Shown one piece after another: positions 7,297-14,465 of a stretch of DNA of 14,717 bases. The position numbers and the translations under genes are program-made. Below the pieces are notes generated by a model. It saw nothing but the letters and a program-made list of their open reading frames with translations, ran no database searches and was not told the origin of the DNA. This DNA comes from UBA4644 sp900555855 (lineage in GTDB: Bacteria > Bacillota > Clostridia > Oscillospirales > Butyricicoccaceae): contig DAWAJD010000040.1 of NCBI GenBank assembly GCA_052289195.1, positions 1-14,717 of the forward strand, given 5' to 3'. How positions within the stretch are numbered: position 1 is the stretch's first letter; each line of letters starts with the position of its first letter.

Positions 7297-8793
7297 ATGG
7301 ATTTTTGCAGCACCAGGAACAGCGCCCTGCGGGTCTCTTCCGCCCGGGCCATCCTGCAAGGTCTGGCGGAGGACGGCGGCCTTTTCGTCCCCGCGCAGCT
7401 CCCCCGGTTCACCGAGCCGGAGATCATGATGATGGCCGCCATGAATTATCAGAAGACGGCGGAGACCGTGCTTTCCGCCTTTTTGCCGGATTACACCCGG
7501 GAGGAGCTCCGCAGCTTTGTGGCCGCGGCTTACGGCAAGCAGTTTGACACGCCGCAGATCGCGCCGCTGCAGCCCGTCCGCCACGCCACCCACTGCCTGG
7601 AGCTCTGGCACGGCCCCACCTCCGCCTTCAAGGACATGGCTCTGCAGATGCTGCCCCAGCTCCTCTCCGCCGCCCTGCGCAAGCGGGGGGAGGGGAAGAC
7701 TGCCTGCATTTTGGTTGCTACCTCCGGCGACACCGGCAAGGCCGCCATGGAGGGCTTTGCCGATGTGCCCGGCACGCATATCTGCGTCTTTTATCCGGCG
7801 GGCGGCGTCTCCCGGATGCAGCAGCTGCAGATGGCCACCCAGCAGGGCAAAAATGTCAATGTGCTGGCGGTGGAGGGGAATTTTGACGATGCCCAATCCG
7901 GCGTCAAGCAGCTTTTTACCGATGCCTCCCTGCGGCAGGAGCTGGCGGACAAGGGCTTTTTGCTGTCCAGCGCCAACTCCATCAACTGGGGACGGCTGGC
8001 GCCGCAGGTGGTCTATTATTTCTGGGCCTATGCCCAGCTGCTCAAAGCCGGCGGCGTGGAAATGGGCCAGAAGGTCAATTTCGTGGTCCCCACCGGCAAC
8101 TTCGGCGACATTCTGGCGGGCTATCTGGCCAAAAAGGCCGGCCTGCCTGTGGGCAAGCTGATCTGCGCCTCCAACGCCAACAATGTTCTGACGGAGTTTC
8201 TCAACACCGGCGTTTACAACAAAAACCGGCCCTTCCATCTCACCCAGTCCCCCAGCATGGATATCCTGATCTCCTCCAATCTGGAGCGGCTGCTCTATCT
8301 TCTGTGCGAGGACGACAAGCTGGTAGCCGGCTGGATGGAGGATCTGCGGCGGGACGGCCGCTATTTCATCGGCGAGGCGCTGCTGCAGAAGCTCCACGAG
8401 GAGGGCTTTGAGGCCTTCTGGTGTGACGACGCTCACGCCGCCAGCTCCATTCGGGAGCTTTGGTTCGAGCGGGGCTATCTCTGCGATCCTCATACCGGCG
8501 TGGCTGCCAACGCCCTGCGGCAATATGCCGCTCTCACCGGCGACAAGACGCCCGCCGTGATCGTCTCCACCGCCTCCCCCTTCAAATTCGCCTCCGCCAT
8601 GCTCCCTGCCATGGATCTGGACTTCAGCGGCGACGAGTTCCAGCAGCTGGAGGTCATGGAGATCGTCAGCAGCCGCACCGCGCCCGCACCGCTGAAGCGC
8701 CTGAAGGAGCTGCCCGTGCGCTTTGACCGGGTGATCCCCCGACAGGAGATGCGTGCCGCTGTGGTCCAGTGGCTGGAAGGAGGCAAGGCATGA
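7297..8793 (+). CDS. thrC: Threonine synthase
   Basis: PLP enzyme converting O-phosphohomoserine to threonine, the last step of the pathway. 498 aa places it in the long class with the N-terminal threonine-synthase domain (about residues 1-85, containing GLAEDGGLFVP at 22-32). The PLP lysine is Lys112 in HGPTSAFKDMAL. SGDTGKA (143-149) is the phosphate-binding loop, and VPTGNFGD is the second conserved glycine-rich segment. TGGAGG stands 6 nt before ATG 7297. The same frame is open upstream to 5668, but that region is antisense to pncB. Its stop overlaps the next start (ATGA). Confidence 0.97.
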   Translation: MDFCSTRNSALRVSSARAILQGLAEDGGLFVPAQLPRFTEPEIMMMAAMNYQKTAETVLSAFLPDYTREELRSFVAAAYGKQFDTPQIAPLQPVRHATHCLELWHGPTSAFKDMALQMLPQLLSAALRKRGEGKTACILVATSGDTGKAAMEGFADVPGTHICVFYPAGGVSRMQQLQMATQQGKNVNVLAVEGNFDDAQSGVKQLFTDASLRQELADKGFLLSSANSINWGRLAPQVVYYFWAYAQLLKAGGVEMGQKVNFVVPTGNFGDILAGYLAKKAGLPVGKLICASNANNVLTEFLNTGVYNKNRPFHLTQSPSMDILISSNLERLLYLLCEDDKLVAGWMEDLRRDGRYFIGEALLQKLHEEGFEAFWCDDAHAASSIRELWFERGYLCDPHTGVAANALRQYAALTGDKTPAVIVSTASPFKFASAMLPAMDLDFSGDEFQQLEVMEIVSSRTAPAPLKRLKELPVRFDRVIPRQEMRAAVVQWLEGGKA

Positions 8794-10007
8794 TGAGATC
8801 CATCGTTTTTCTCTGCGACGGCATGGCCGATTGGCCGGTAGACGCGCTGGGCGGCAAAACGCCGCTGGAGGCTTCGTCTCACCCGTCTATGGATCTGATG
8901 GCCCAAAAGGGCCTGTTTGGCCTGGCGCAGACGGTCCCGGAGGGGATGCCCCCGGGCAGCGACACCGCCAATCTTTCCGTCTTTGGCTATGATCCGAAGA
9001 TTTATTATACCGGCCGTTCTCCGCTGGAAGCGGTGAACATGGGCATCCAGCTGGCCCCGGCGGATGTGGCCTTCCGCTGCAATCTGGTGACGCTCACCGG
9101 CTCTGACCGGCTGGAGGACTGCGTCATGACCGATTACAGCGCCGGCGAGATCTCCACCGAGGAGGCTGCCCAGCTGATCTCTGCCATGGACGCCCTGTTC
9201 CGCACCGACCGGGTGGAGCTGCATCCCGGCATCAGCTACCGGCACTGCCTTGTGCTGCGGCAGGCAGAGACCGGCGCGCGGCTCACGCCGCCCCACGATA
9301 TCTCCGGCCGGCCCGTCCGGGACTTTCTCCCCCAAGGGGAAAACAGCGCGCTGCTGCGGGACATGATGGAACGCTCCTTTGCGCTGCTGCGGGAGCATCC
9401 GGTGAATCTGGCCCGGGTCCGGGCGGGCAAAAACCCCGCCAACTGCCTGTGGTTCTGGGGGGAGGGGCGTAAGCCCGCCCTGCGGCCCTTCCGGGAGCTT
9501 TACGGCGTGGAAAAGGGCGGCGTGATCTCCGCCGTGGATCTGATCCGCGGCATTGGCCGCTGCGCCGGGCTGGATGTTCTGCCTGTAGACGGTCGGATCA
9601 CCGGCACCTATGAGACGGACTTTGCCGCCAAGGGCCGGGCCGCCATCCGCGCCTTTCAGCAGGGCTATTCCTTCGTCTATCTGCACATGGAAGCGCCGGA
9701 TGAATGCGGCCACCACGGCCAGGTGAAGGAAAAGATCTTCTCCATCGAGGAGATCGACCGGAAGGTCATCACGCCCGTGCTGGATTATCTCCGCTCCACC
9801 GGCGAGCCCTTTACGGCGCTGGTGATGCCCGATCATCCCACGCCCCTCTCCATCCGCACCCATGTGAGCGACCCTGTTCCCTTTGCGCTGCTGGACAGCC
9901 GCACCCCCCAGGATCATCCCGGCGCCGCCTTTACGGAGGTCCAGGCCAAGACGGCCGGGCTGCTCCTGCCCCAGGCCTGCAGCCTGATGGGCCGGCTGGT
10001 CCGATAA
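8790..10007 (+). CDS. Phosphoglycerate mutase-like protein, proposed homoserine kinase
   Basis: 405 aa, alkaline-phosphatase superfamily, close to the archaeal-type cofactor-independent phosphoglycerate mutase (ApgM). Metal and catalytic motifs are present: LCDGMADWP with Asp10, PGSDTANLSVFGYDP with the Ser57 region as candidate nucleophile, HMEAPDECGHHG (299-310) with Asp304, His308 and His309, and DHPTP (348-352). A subfamily of these proteins is proposed to replace ThrB homoserine kinase where it sits beside thrC. Translational coupling to thrC (ATGA overlap at 8790, AAGGAGG at 8777-8783) puts this protein in that position. The kinase role is inference; a true glycolytic mutase is the alternative. 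No GHMP-type thrB or homoserine dehydrogenase is in the window. ATG 8793 is a possible alternative start. Confidence 0.87.
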   Translation: MMRSIVFLCDGMADWPVDALGGKTPLEASSHPSMDLMAQKGLFGLAQTVPEGMPPGSDTANLSVFGYDPKIYYTGRSPLEAVNMGIQLAPADVAFRCNLVTLTGSDRLEDCVMTDYSAGEISTEEAAQLISAMDALFRTDRVELHPGISYRHCLVLRQAETGARLTPPHDISGRPVRDFLPQGENSALLRDMMERSFALLREHPVNLARVRAGKNPANCLWFWGEGRKPALRPFRELYGVEKGGVISAVDLIRGIGRCAGLDVLPVDGRITGTYETDFAAKGRAAIRAFQQGYSFVYLHMEAPDECGHHGQVKEKIFSIEEIDRKVITPVLDYLRSTGEPFTALVMPDHPTPLSIRTHVSDPVPFALLDSRTPQDHPGAAFTEVQAKTAGLLLPQACSLMGRLVR

Positions 10008-10020
10008 AAAGGAGCCGGCC

Positions 10021-10521
10021 ATGGAACAGTTTGTGGAATGCGGCAGGATCGTCAACACCCACGGCGTCCGCGGCGAGGTGAAGGCGGAGGCTTATTGCGA
10101 CAACGAAATTTTTTCTCAAGGAAGGGAGCTTCTGATCGGCGGCAAACCCTACCGGCTGCTTTCCCGCCGGCGGCACGGCGCCTTTCTGCTGCTGACGCTG
10201 GAAGGGATCGCCACCGTGGAGCAGGCCATGCCCCTGAAGGGCAAGGTCATCACCGTCCCCCGGGCGTCGATCCGGCTGAAAAAGGGCCAGTATCTTTATC
10301 AGGATCTTTACGGCTTCGCCGTGCTGGATCTGCGCACCGGCCAGGTCATCGGCCGGCTGGCGGAGGTGCTGGAGCGGCCTGCCTCCATGCTGTATCGGGT
10401 GGAGGGACCGGCGGGCGAGGTACTGATCCCGGCGGTGCCCCCCTTCCATGTGGGGGTGGACTTTGAAGCGCGTCAGCTGCAGGTGCGCACCATTGAAGGG
10501 ATGCTGCCCCATGAGAATTGA
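10021..10521 (+). CDS. rimM: 16S rRNA processing protein RimM
   Basis: Ribosome maturation factor that binds ribosomal protein S19 and helps mature the 30S head. 166 aa, normal length. The N-terminal RimM barrel begins with CGRIVNTHGVRGEVKAEAY (7-25), the family signature. The C-terminal PRC-barrel (about 90-163) contains GRLAEVLERPASMLY and VLIPAVPPF. AAAAGGAG lies 6 nt before ATG, and only 13 nt separate it from the preceding stop. Its 3' end overlaps trmD by 11 nt. The usual upstream neighbours (rpsP and a KH-domain protein) are missing; it follows the threonine genes instead. Confidence 0.97.
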   Translation: MEQFVECGRIVNTHGVRGEVKAEAYCDNEIFSQGRELLIGGKPYRLLSRRRHGAFLLLTLEGIATVEQAMPLKGKVITVPRASIRLKKGQYLYQDLYGFAVLDLRTGQVIGRLAEVLERPASMLYRVEGPAGEVLIPAVPPFHVGVDFEARQLQVRTIEGMLPHEN

Positions 10522-11260
10522 TATTCTGACGCTGTTTCCGGAGATGGTGGATCAGGCCCTGTCCGCCAGCATCATCGGCCGGGGCCGGGAGGCCGGCCTG
10601 CTGGATATCCGCTGCCACAACATCCGGGACTATTCCCCCGACAAGCGCCGCCGCACCGACGATTATCCCTATGGCGGCGGGCAGGGCATGGTGATGCAGT
10701 GCGAGCCGCTGGCCCGTTGTCTGGAAGAGGTTCAGCAGCAGGCGGACGGCCATGTCCACACCGTTCTCATGAGCCCCGCCGGCGGGGTCTTCACTCAGCA
10801 GAAGGCCCGGGAGCTTTTGGCACGGGAGCATATCATTCTGGTCTGCGGCCACTATGAGGGCGTCGACCAGCGTTTCGTGGACGAATGCGTGGACGAGCAG
10901 CTCTCCATCGGCGATTTCGTGCTGACCGGCGGCGAGCTGGCGGCCATGGTGATCTCCGACGCCGTCTGCCGCATGGTGCCTGGTGTTTTGGCGGAGCGGG
11001 CCAGCTTTGAGGACGAGAGCCACTTCAGCGGCGTTTTGGAATATCCCCAATATACCCGCCCGGAGGTCTGGCGGGACCGCCCCGTCCCGGCGGTATTGCT
11101 CTCCGGCCACCACGGCAACATTGAAGCATGGCGGCGGCTGCAGTCCCTTTACCTCACCCGGGAGCGCCGCCCCGATCTGTTTTCCACTCTGACGCTGACC
11201 CGGCGGGAGGAAAAGCTGCTGCGTCTGCTGGATCAGGCGCTGGAGGACGGGCTGGTCTGA
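10511..11260 (+). CDS. trmD: tRNA (guanine37-N1)-methyltransferase
   Basis: SAM-dependent SPOUT enzyme making m1G37 in tRNAs, which prevents +1 frameshifting. 249 aa, standard length. Trefoil-knot motifs: LMSPAGGVF (86-94), CGHYEGVDQR (112-121), IGDFVLTGGELA (133-144), with the candidate catalytic Asp150 in ISDAV. GGGQGMVM (56-63) is also conserved. The start overlaps the end of rimM (11 nt), and GAAGGGA upstream is a weak ribosome site, so coupling to rimM translation is likely. The common downstream rplS is absent; a terminator follows 38 nt after the stop. Confidence 0.97.
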   Translation: MRIDILTLFPEMVDQALSASIIGRGREAGLLDIRCHNIRDYSPDKRRRTDDYPYGGGQGMVMQCEPLARCLEEVQQQADGHVHTVLMSPAGGVFTQQKARELLAREHIILVCGHYEGVDQRFVDECVDEQLSIGDFVLTGGELAAMVISDAVCRMVPGVLAERASFEDESHFSGVLEYPQYTRPEVWRDRPVPAVLLSGHHGNIEAWRRLQSLYLTRERRPDLFSTLTLTRREEKLLRLLDQALEDGLV

Positions 11261-11298
11261 GCCGGGCGCTTTGCCCCTTTTAATCGCATCAACTGCAG

Positions 11299-11344
11299 CG
11301 GGGCTGCCACACCAAAGCAATGTGTGGCAGCCCCGTTTTGTTTT
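11299..11344 (+). terminator. Strong intrinsic terminator after trmD
   Basis: A perfect 14-bp stem CGGGGCTGCCACAC (11299-11312) with GTGTGGCAGCCCCG (11322-11335), a 9-nt loop, then TTTTGTTTT. It ends the thrC-to-trmD unit and faces the convergent GNAT gene, which ends at 11350. Confidence 0.95.
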
Positions 11345-11349
11345 GACTT

Positions 11350-12279
11350 TTAAGGCAGATAAGCAAAGGTTTGCCCTAACCGGGCGTCGAAGCCAAGCGC
11401 CTGATACATTTCCGCATCGCAGGGCGCGCAGGTGACCGTCAGGCTGGCAAGGCCGTTCGCCTCGCACCAGCGCTGGGCCGCTTTGGCCAGCTTCCCGGCG
11501 ATCCCCTTTTTGCGGAACGCAGGCTCGATATAAAAATCGTCGAAGACGCCAATATCGGCACAGGCATAGGTGGAAAAGCACCGCACGGCACTGCACATCC
11601 CCACCGCCCGCGCGCCGCGCTTTGCGATAAAAAATGTGATCCTTCCCGCCAAAATCGCCCGGGTGAGCTGCGCCTGCTTTTCCTCCGTTGACGGCGGTTC
11701 TCCGATTTCCATGAGAAAGCCGTTTTCCAGCTTTTTCAGCTGCCAGTCCTCCGGATCGGAGAGGAGCTCCACGGTGATGGGGATATCCTCCGCCGGGGGA
11801 AGGAGCATCAGCCGCTCGCCCCATTCATCGGCGCCGTTGTCCCGAAAGCCGACGGCTTCCCAAAAATGCCGCCGCCGCGCGCTGCCGTCATAATTCAGCT
11901 CCGCATATCGCGCCCCGTGTTCTCTTGCCCAATGCAGCAGCGCCCAGGCACATTCCTTTCCCAGCCCCTTTTCGCGGAAGGGCGGGTAGATGCAATATTC
12001 CATGATGAAGCACTTGCCGTCCTCAGAAGAGAAGATCACGGGCATTGCGAAGCCGATCTCCTGCGCATTCCGCTGAAAAAACAGGAAAAAGCAGCGATCC
12101 TGCGGCCTTCTGAAGCATTGCATGATTTGGTCATGGTACGCTTCGCCAAGGAAATATTCCAGATCCTCCTGATCGGGCCCGGGGAAGATGTCCCGCTTGT
12201 GGTAGATATGAAGCTGTTCCCAAAAGGCAGCGATGTCCTGTTCCAGAACAGCCTCCCGGATGGTGATCTTGTTTTCCAT
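11350..12279 (-). CDS. Tandem-domain GNAT N-acetyltransferase
   Basis: 309 aa with two GNAT folds in one chain. The first (about 1-160) has the acetyl-CoA loop REKGLGKE (102-109) after the strand MEYCIYPP, and the typical C-terminal HFWEAVGF (138-145). The second (about 167-309) has RKKGIAGKLA (256-265) after FDDFYIEP, and AEMYQALGF (289-297). Both keep the R/Q-x-x-G-x-G/A pyrophosphate loop, so both may bind acetyl-CoA, although tandem GNATs often use only one site. The substrate is unknown. ATG 12279 is chosen for the GGAGG 7 nt upstream; the frame is open 19 codons further to 12336. Monocistronic, with its own leader. Confidence 0.88.
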   Translation of the reverse strand: MENKITIREAVLEQDIAAFWEQLHIYHKRDIFPGPDQEDLEYFLGEAYHDQIMQCFRRPQDRCFFLFFQRNAQEIGFAMPVIFSSEDGKCFIMEYCIYPPFREKGLGKECAWALLHWAREHGARYAELNYDGSARRRHFWEAVGFRDNGADEWGERLMLLPPAEDIPITVELLSDPEDWQLKKLENGFLMEIGEPPSTEEKQAQLTRAILAGRITFFIAKRGARAVGMCSAVRCFSTYACADIGVFDDFYIEPAFRKKGIAGKLAKAAQRWCEANGLASLTVTCAPCDAEMYQALGFDARLGQTFAYLP

Positions 12280-12304
12280 TTTCTTTCCTCCAAACATTTG
12301 ATTC

Positions 12305-12330
12305 GGAGGGTTAGGAAGCGTGAACCCTCC
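12305..12330 (-). promoter_or_regulatory. Leader hairpin upstream of the GNAT gene
   Basis: A perfect 8-bp inverted repeat GGAGGGTT (12305-12312) and AACCCTCC (12323-12330) with a 10-nt loop lies 25-50 nt before the GNAT start. It has no T tract and contains a GGAGGG that could compete as a ribosome site. The rest of the gap (12331-12479) holds no gene. A TATCAT at 12373-12368 on the minus strand could be a -10, but no good -35 is seen, and no convincing terminator for the EamA gene is present. Confidence 0.4.
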
Positions 12331-12479
12331 ATACACGATCCAGTTTCATAAAAAACCACCCTTTCTCATGATAAATTTGTATTCCAACGCCTGCTGCGGC
12401 GTGGATACCTCCGGGATGCTCCCGCCGGCCCGGCAGACGCGCCTTTTTATGCCAATGCAGCGCTAAGGCCGGGGGGCGT

Positions 12480-13379
12480 TTATTTTGTTTGTTTCTCCCG
12501 CCTGCGCGCCGGAAGGTTCAGCAGTGCCAGCGCCGTCAGCACCAGCGCCACCCCCAGCCAGCCCAGCGCGTCCGGCAGCTCGTCAAAGCAGAGGACGCCG
12601 ATCACCGTCGCCACGGCCGGCTCGATGGATACCAGCACCGCCGCCACGCTGTTTTCCATGCCGGAAAGGCCGGTGGTATAGAGCAGGAAGGGGAGAATGG
12701 TTGTCACCAGCGCGGTCAGCAGCAAAAAGCCCAGCTTGTCCAGTCCCTGCCCCGCAAGCGCAAAAATCTTTGGCACATCCGCCAGAAAGGCCCCGCCCAG
12801 CCCGGCGAAGAGGAAGATATAGGTAGTCACCGTCAGCGGGTGATAGCCCTTTTGCAGGGCAAAGCGGCTGAAAATACTGTAAAGCGCATAGCCTACGCCG
12901 GAACCAAGGCCCAAAAGCAGCACGGGCAGCGTCACCCCGCCCCCACCGGAGGCCAGCCCGGAGGACAGCGCACAGCCGCCCACCGCCAGCAGCAGGCAAA
13001 ATACCTTTCGCCCGGTGAGCCGCTCCCGAAACAGCAGGACGGAAAACAGCGTTACGAACAGCGGCGAGGTATAAAGCAGGATCACCGCCGTCGACAGGGA
13101 CGAAAGCTGAATGGCGCGGAAATAACAATAATTGAAGAACACTACGCTGAGCAGTCCGCCCCCGGCAAAGCACCAGAGGTCCCGCAGCCGGATCCGCAGC
13201 AGATCCCGCCGAAACAGCAGCAGCGCCAGCAGCAAGACGCCGCCGGTAATCGCCGAGCGGCTCTCCACGATCTCCATGGAGCCAAGGCCCAAGGCGTTGA
13301 GCCGCCGCACAAAGATCCCGATGCTGCCCCAGAAGCAGCCCGCAAGGATCACAAACACTGGCGCAAGCTTTTTGTTCAT
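12480..13379 (-). CDS. EamA-family (DMT superfamily) transporter
   Basis: 299 aa, about ten hydrophobic helices arranged as two EamA repeats (about 7-140 and 151-289), in the inner membrane. Each repeat ends with the family pattern of a Pro-containing helix leading to an acidic turn: SPLFVTLFSVLLFRERLTG (105-123) and SIEPAVATVIGVLCFDELP (251-269). The C-terminus (ARRREKQTK) is basic and cytosolic. Members export or import amino acids, metabolites or drugs; the substrate cannot be told here. The start at 13379 is supported by AAAGGTGA upstream and by the promoter at 13418-13446. Confidence 0.93.
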   Translation of the reverse strand: MNKKLAPVFVILAGCFWGSIGIFVRRLNALGLGSMEIVESRSAITGGVLLLALLLFRRDLLRIRLRDLWCFAGGGLLSVVFFNYCYFRAIQLSSLSTAVILLYTSPLFVTLFSVLLFRERLTGRKVFCLLLAVGGCALSSGLASGGGGVTLPVLLLGLGSGVGYALYSIFSRFALQKGYHPLTVTTYIFLFAGLGGAFLADVPKIFALAGQGLDKLGFLLLTALVTTILPFLLYTTGLSGMENSVAAVLVSIEPAVATVIGVLCFDELPDALGWLGVALVLTALALLNLPARRREKQTK

Positions 13380-13417
13380 TCGTTTCTCACCTTTCCCGGG
13401 AAATCGATCCCGCCGTT

Positions 13418-13446
13418 ACTATAGCAAACCTCTTTTGATTTTTCAA
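13418..13446 (-). promoter_or_regulatory. Promoter of the EamA transporter gene
   Basis: On the minus strand TTGAAA (13446-13441), a 17-nt spacer ending in TGC, and TATAGT (13423-13418): a -35, an extended -10 and ideal spacing. The leader to the start codon is about 30 nt. Confidence 0.8.
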
Positions 13447-13485
13447 GCCTTTCCCAAGGCAAATGGCCTGTGCCAAGGCAGCAGA

Positions 13486-13550
13486 CCCGCTGGTAGGGGC
13501 GCTGCTGTGTCTTGCAGCGGCGCGACCCGCAGTGGAGCGCCGCTGCAGCA
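13486..13550. repeat. GC-rich REP-like palindrome with three complementary arms
   Basis: Arm 1 (GCGCTGCTG, 13499-13507), arm 2 (TGCAGCGGCGC, 13513-13523) and arm 3 (GCGCCGCTGCA, 13537-13547). Arms 2 and 3 pair perfectly over 11 bp with a 13-nt loop. Arm 1 pairs with arm 2 over 9 bp with one G-U, so two mutually exclusive hairpins are possible. The halves also form an imperfect direct repeat, each opening with GACCCGC. The GTAGGGGCG core resembles the palindromic extragenic elements common in GC-rich Clostridia; that assignment is from memory and needs a genome search. Confidence 0.55.
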
Positions 13551-14100
13551 GAGAAAATCTGCCGCTCGCGGCACATTGTTATGGTTCAATCGCGCAAATT
13601 CCGCGCAAATACGCCGTATCTGTCCTTTGATACAGATTCATTTGAAGCTGCATCGCCATTAATAATTCTGCAATGATATAGCTCTATTAAAGCGTATTTG
13701 GAAATTTGCCCGCAAGCGCAAGTCTTGATCCTGTTTCATTGTAAAATTTCGGCCTTATATCGCACATTTTGGCAAAGCGCACGAGGGACGGGGTTTCTCT
13801 TACCGCTCTAATCTATTGATATAGTCCTATCGCGCAGAAAGCAAAGAGAATGGTTGATTTCGCTGATTGATTCTGATTCATTTGGCCGCAGTTCCACGCA
13901 AAGCCCCTCTGTCGTTTTCCTTCAGTTCAATTGATATAGTCCTATCAACCAAAAAGCAAAAAGAATGGCTGATTTTCCAGATTGATTCTGTTTCATTCAA
14001 TTGTGACGCCATTGGGGAACTTTGCGCACCTTGCTCTGATCCTCCCAGCGGTACTTTTCCGCTGTCTCTCTTGAGAGTGCGGTTCTATTGATGTAGTTCT

Positions 14101-14130
14101 ATATTCGGAAAATCAGGAATTTCCGAATAT
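14101..14130. repeat. Hairpin inside array copy 5
   Basis: Perfect 11-bp inverted repeat ATATTCGGAAA (14101-14111) and TTTCCGAATAT (14120-14130) with an 8-nt loop, starting on the last two bases of box 1. It fills most of the inter-box segment that in copies 3, 4, 6 and 8 has another sequence. Confidence 0.75.
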
Positions 14131-14435
14131 TTTCATTATTGATTCTGCATCATTTGACTGCAGCGCTGTCCAAAGCTGCTCCATCGTTTTCCTACGCTCA
14201 ATTGATATAGTTCTATCGGCTTAAAAGCAAAGAAAACGGTTGATTTTCTCAATTGATTCTGGTTTATTTTGGTGCGATGCCATATTGGAGCTTTCGCGTA
14301 CACGGCTCCGGTATTTAGCAGCTGGCAGCTTTTCTCACTGCAACAAAGAGGAACACTGCTTTGCTTCGGATTCGTTGGCAAAGGGAAAGAAAGACACAGA
14401 CTCCTTTAGGGTTGCGATTCTATTGATATAGCTCT

Positions 14436-14465
14436 ATATTCAAAAATTCAAAGATTTTTGTATGT
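14436..14465. repeat. Hairpin inside array copy 7
   Basis: Inverted repeat at the same place as in copy 5: CAAAAAT (14441-14447) pairs with ATTTTTG (14454-14460), extended outward over one T-T mismatch by four pairs including one G-U. Relative to copy 5, two adjacent G-C pairs have become A-T pairs on both arms. Confidence 0.6.

Noticed and set aside
5668..8523. Very long open frames antisense to pncB and thrC (up to about 1000 codons)
   Set aside because: They are antisense shadows of GC-rich genes. Their translations are low-complexity Gly/His/Gln/Leu-rich without domains. Only the parts read in the sense direction (pncB from 7035 and thrC from 7297) have ribosome sites and family motifs.
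8490..10058. 522-codon minus-strand frame across the kinase-like gene
   Set aside because: Antisense shadow; no motif and no ribosome site, while the sense strand carries all metal-binding motifs.
13867..14381. Frames of 74 aa (plus, 13867-14091) and 81 aa (minus, 14136-14381) in the repeat array
   Set aside because: Each crosses repeat boxes and unrelated spacers, lacks a ribosome site and is not repeated intact in other copies. The minus-strand one does contain the in-frame box segment discussed as a micro-ORF, but not as a credible gene of that length.
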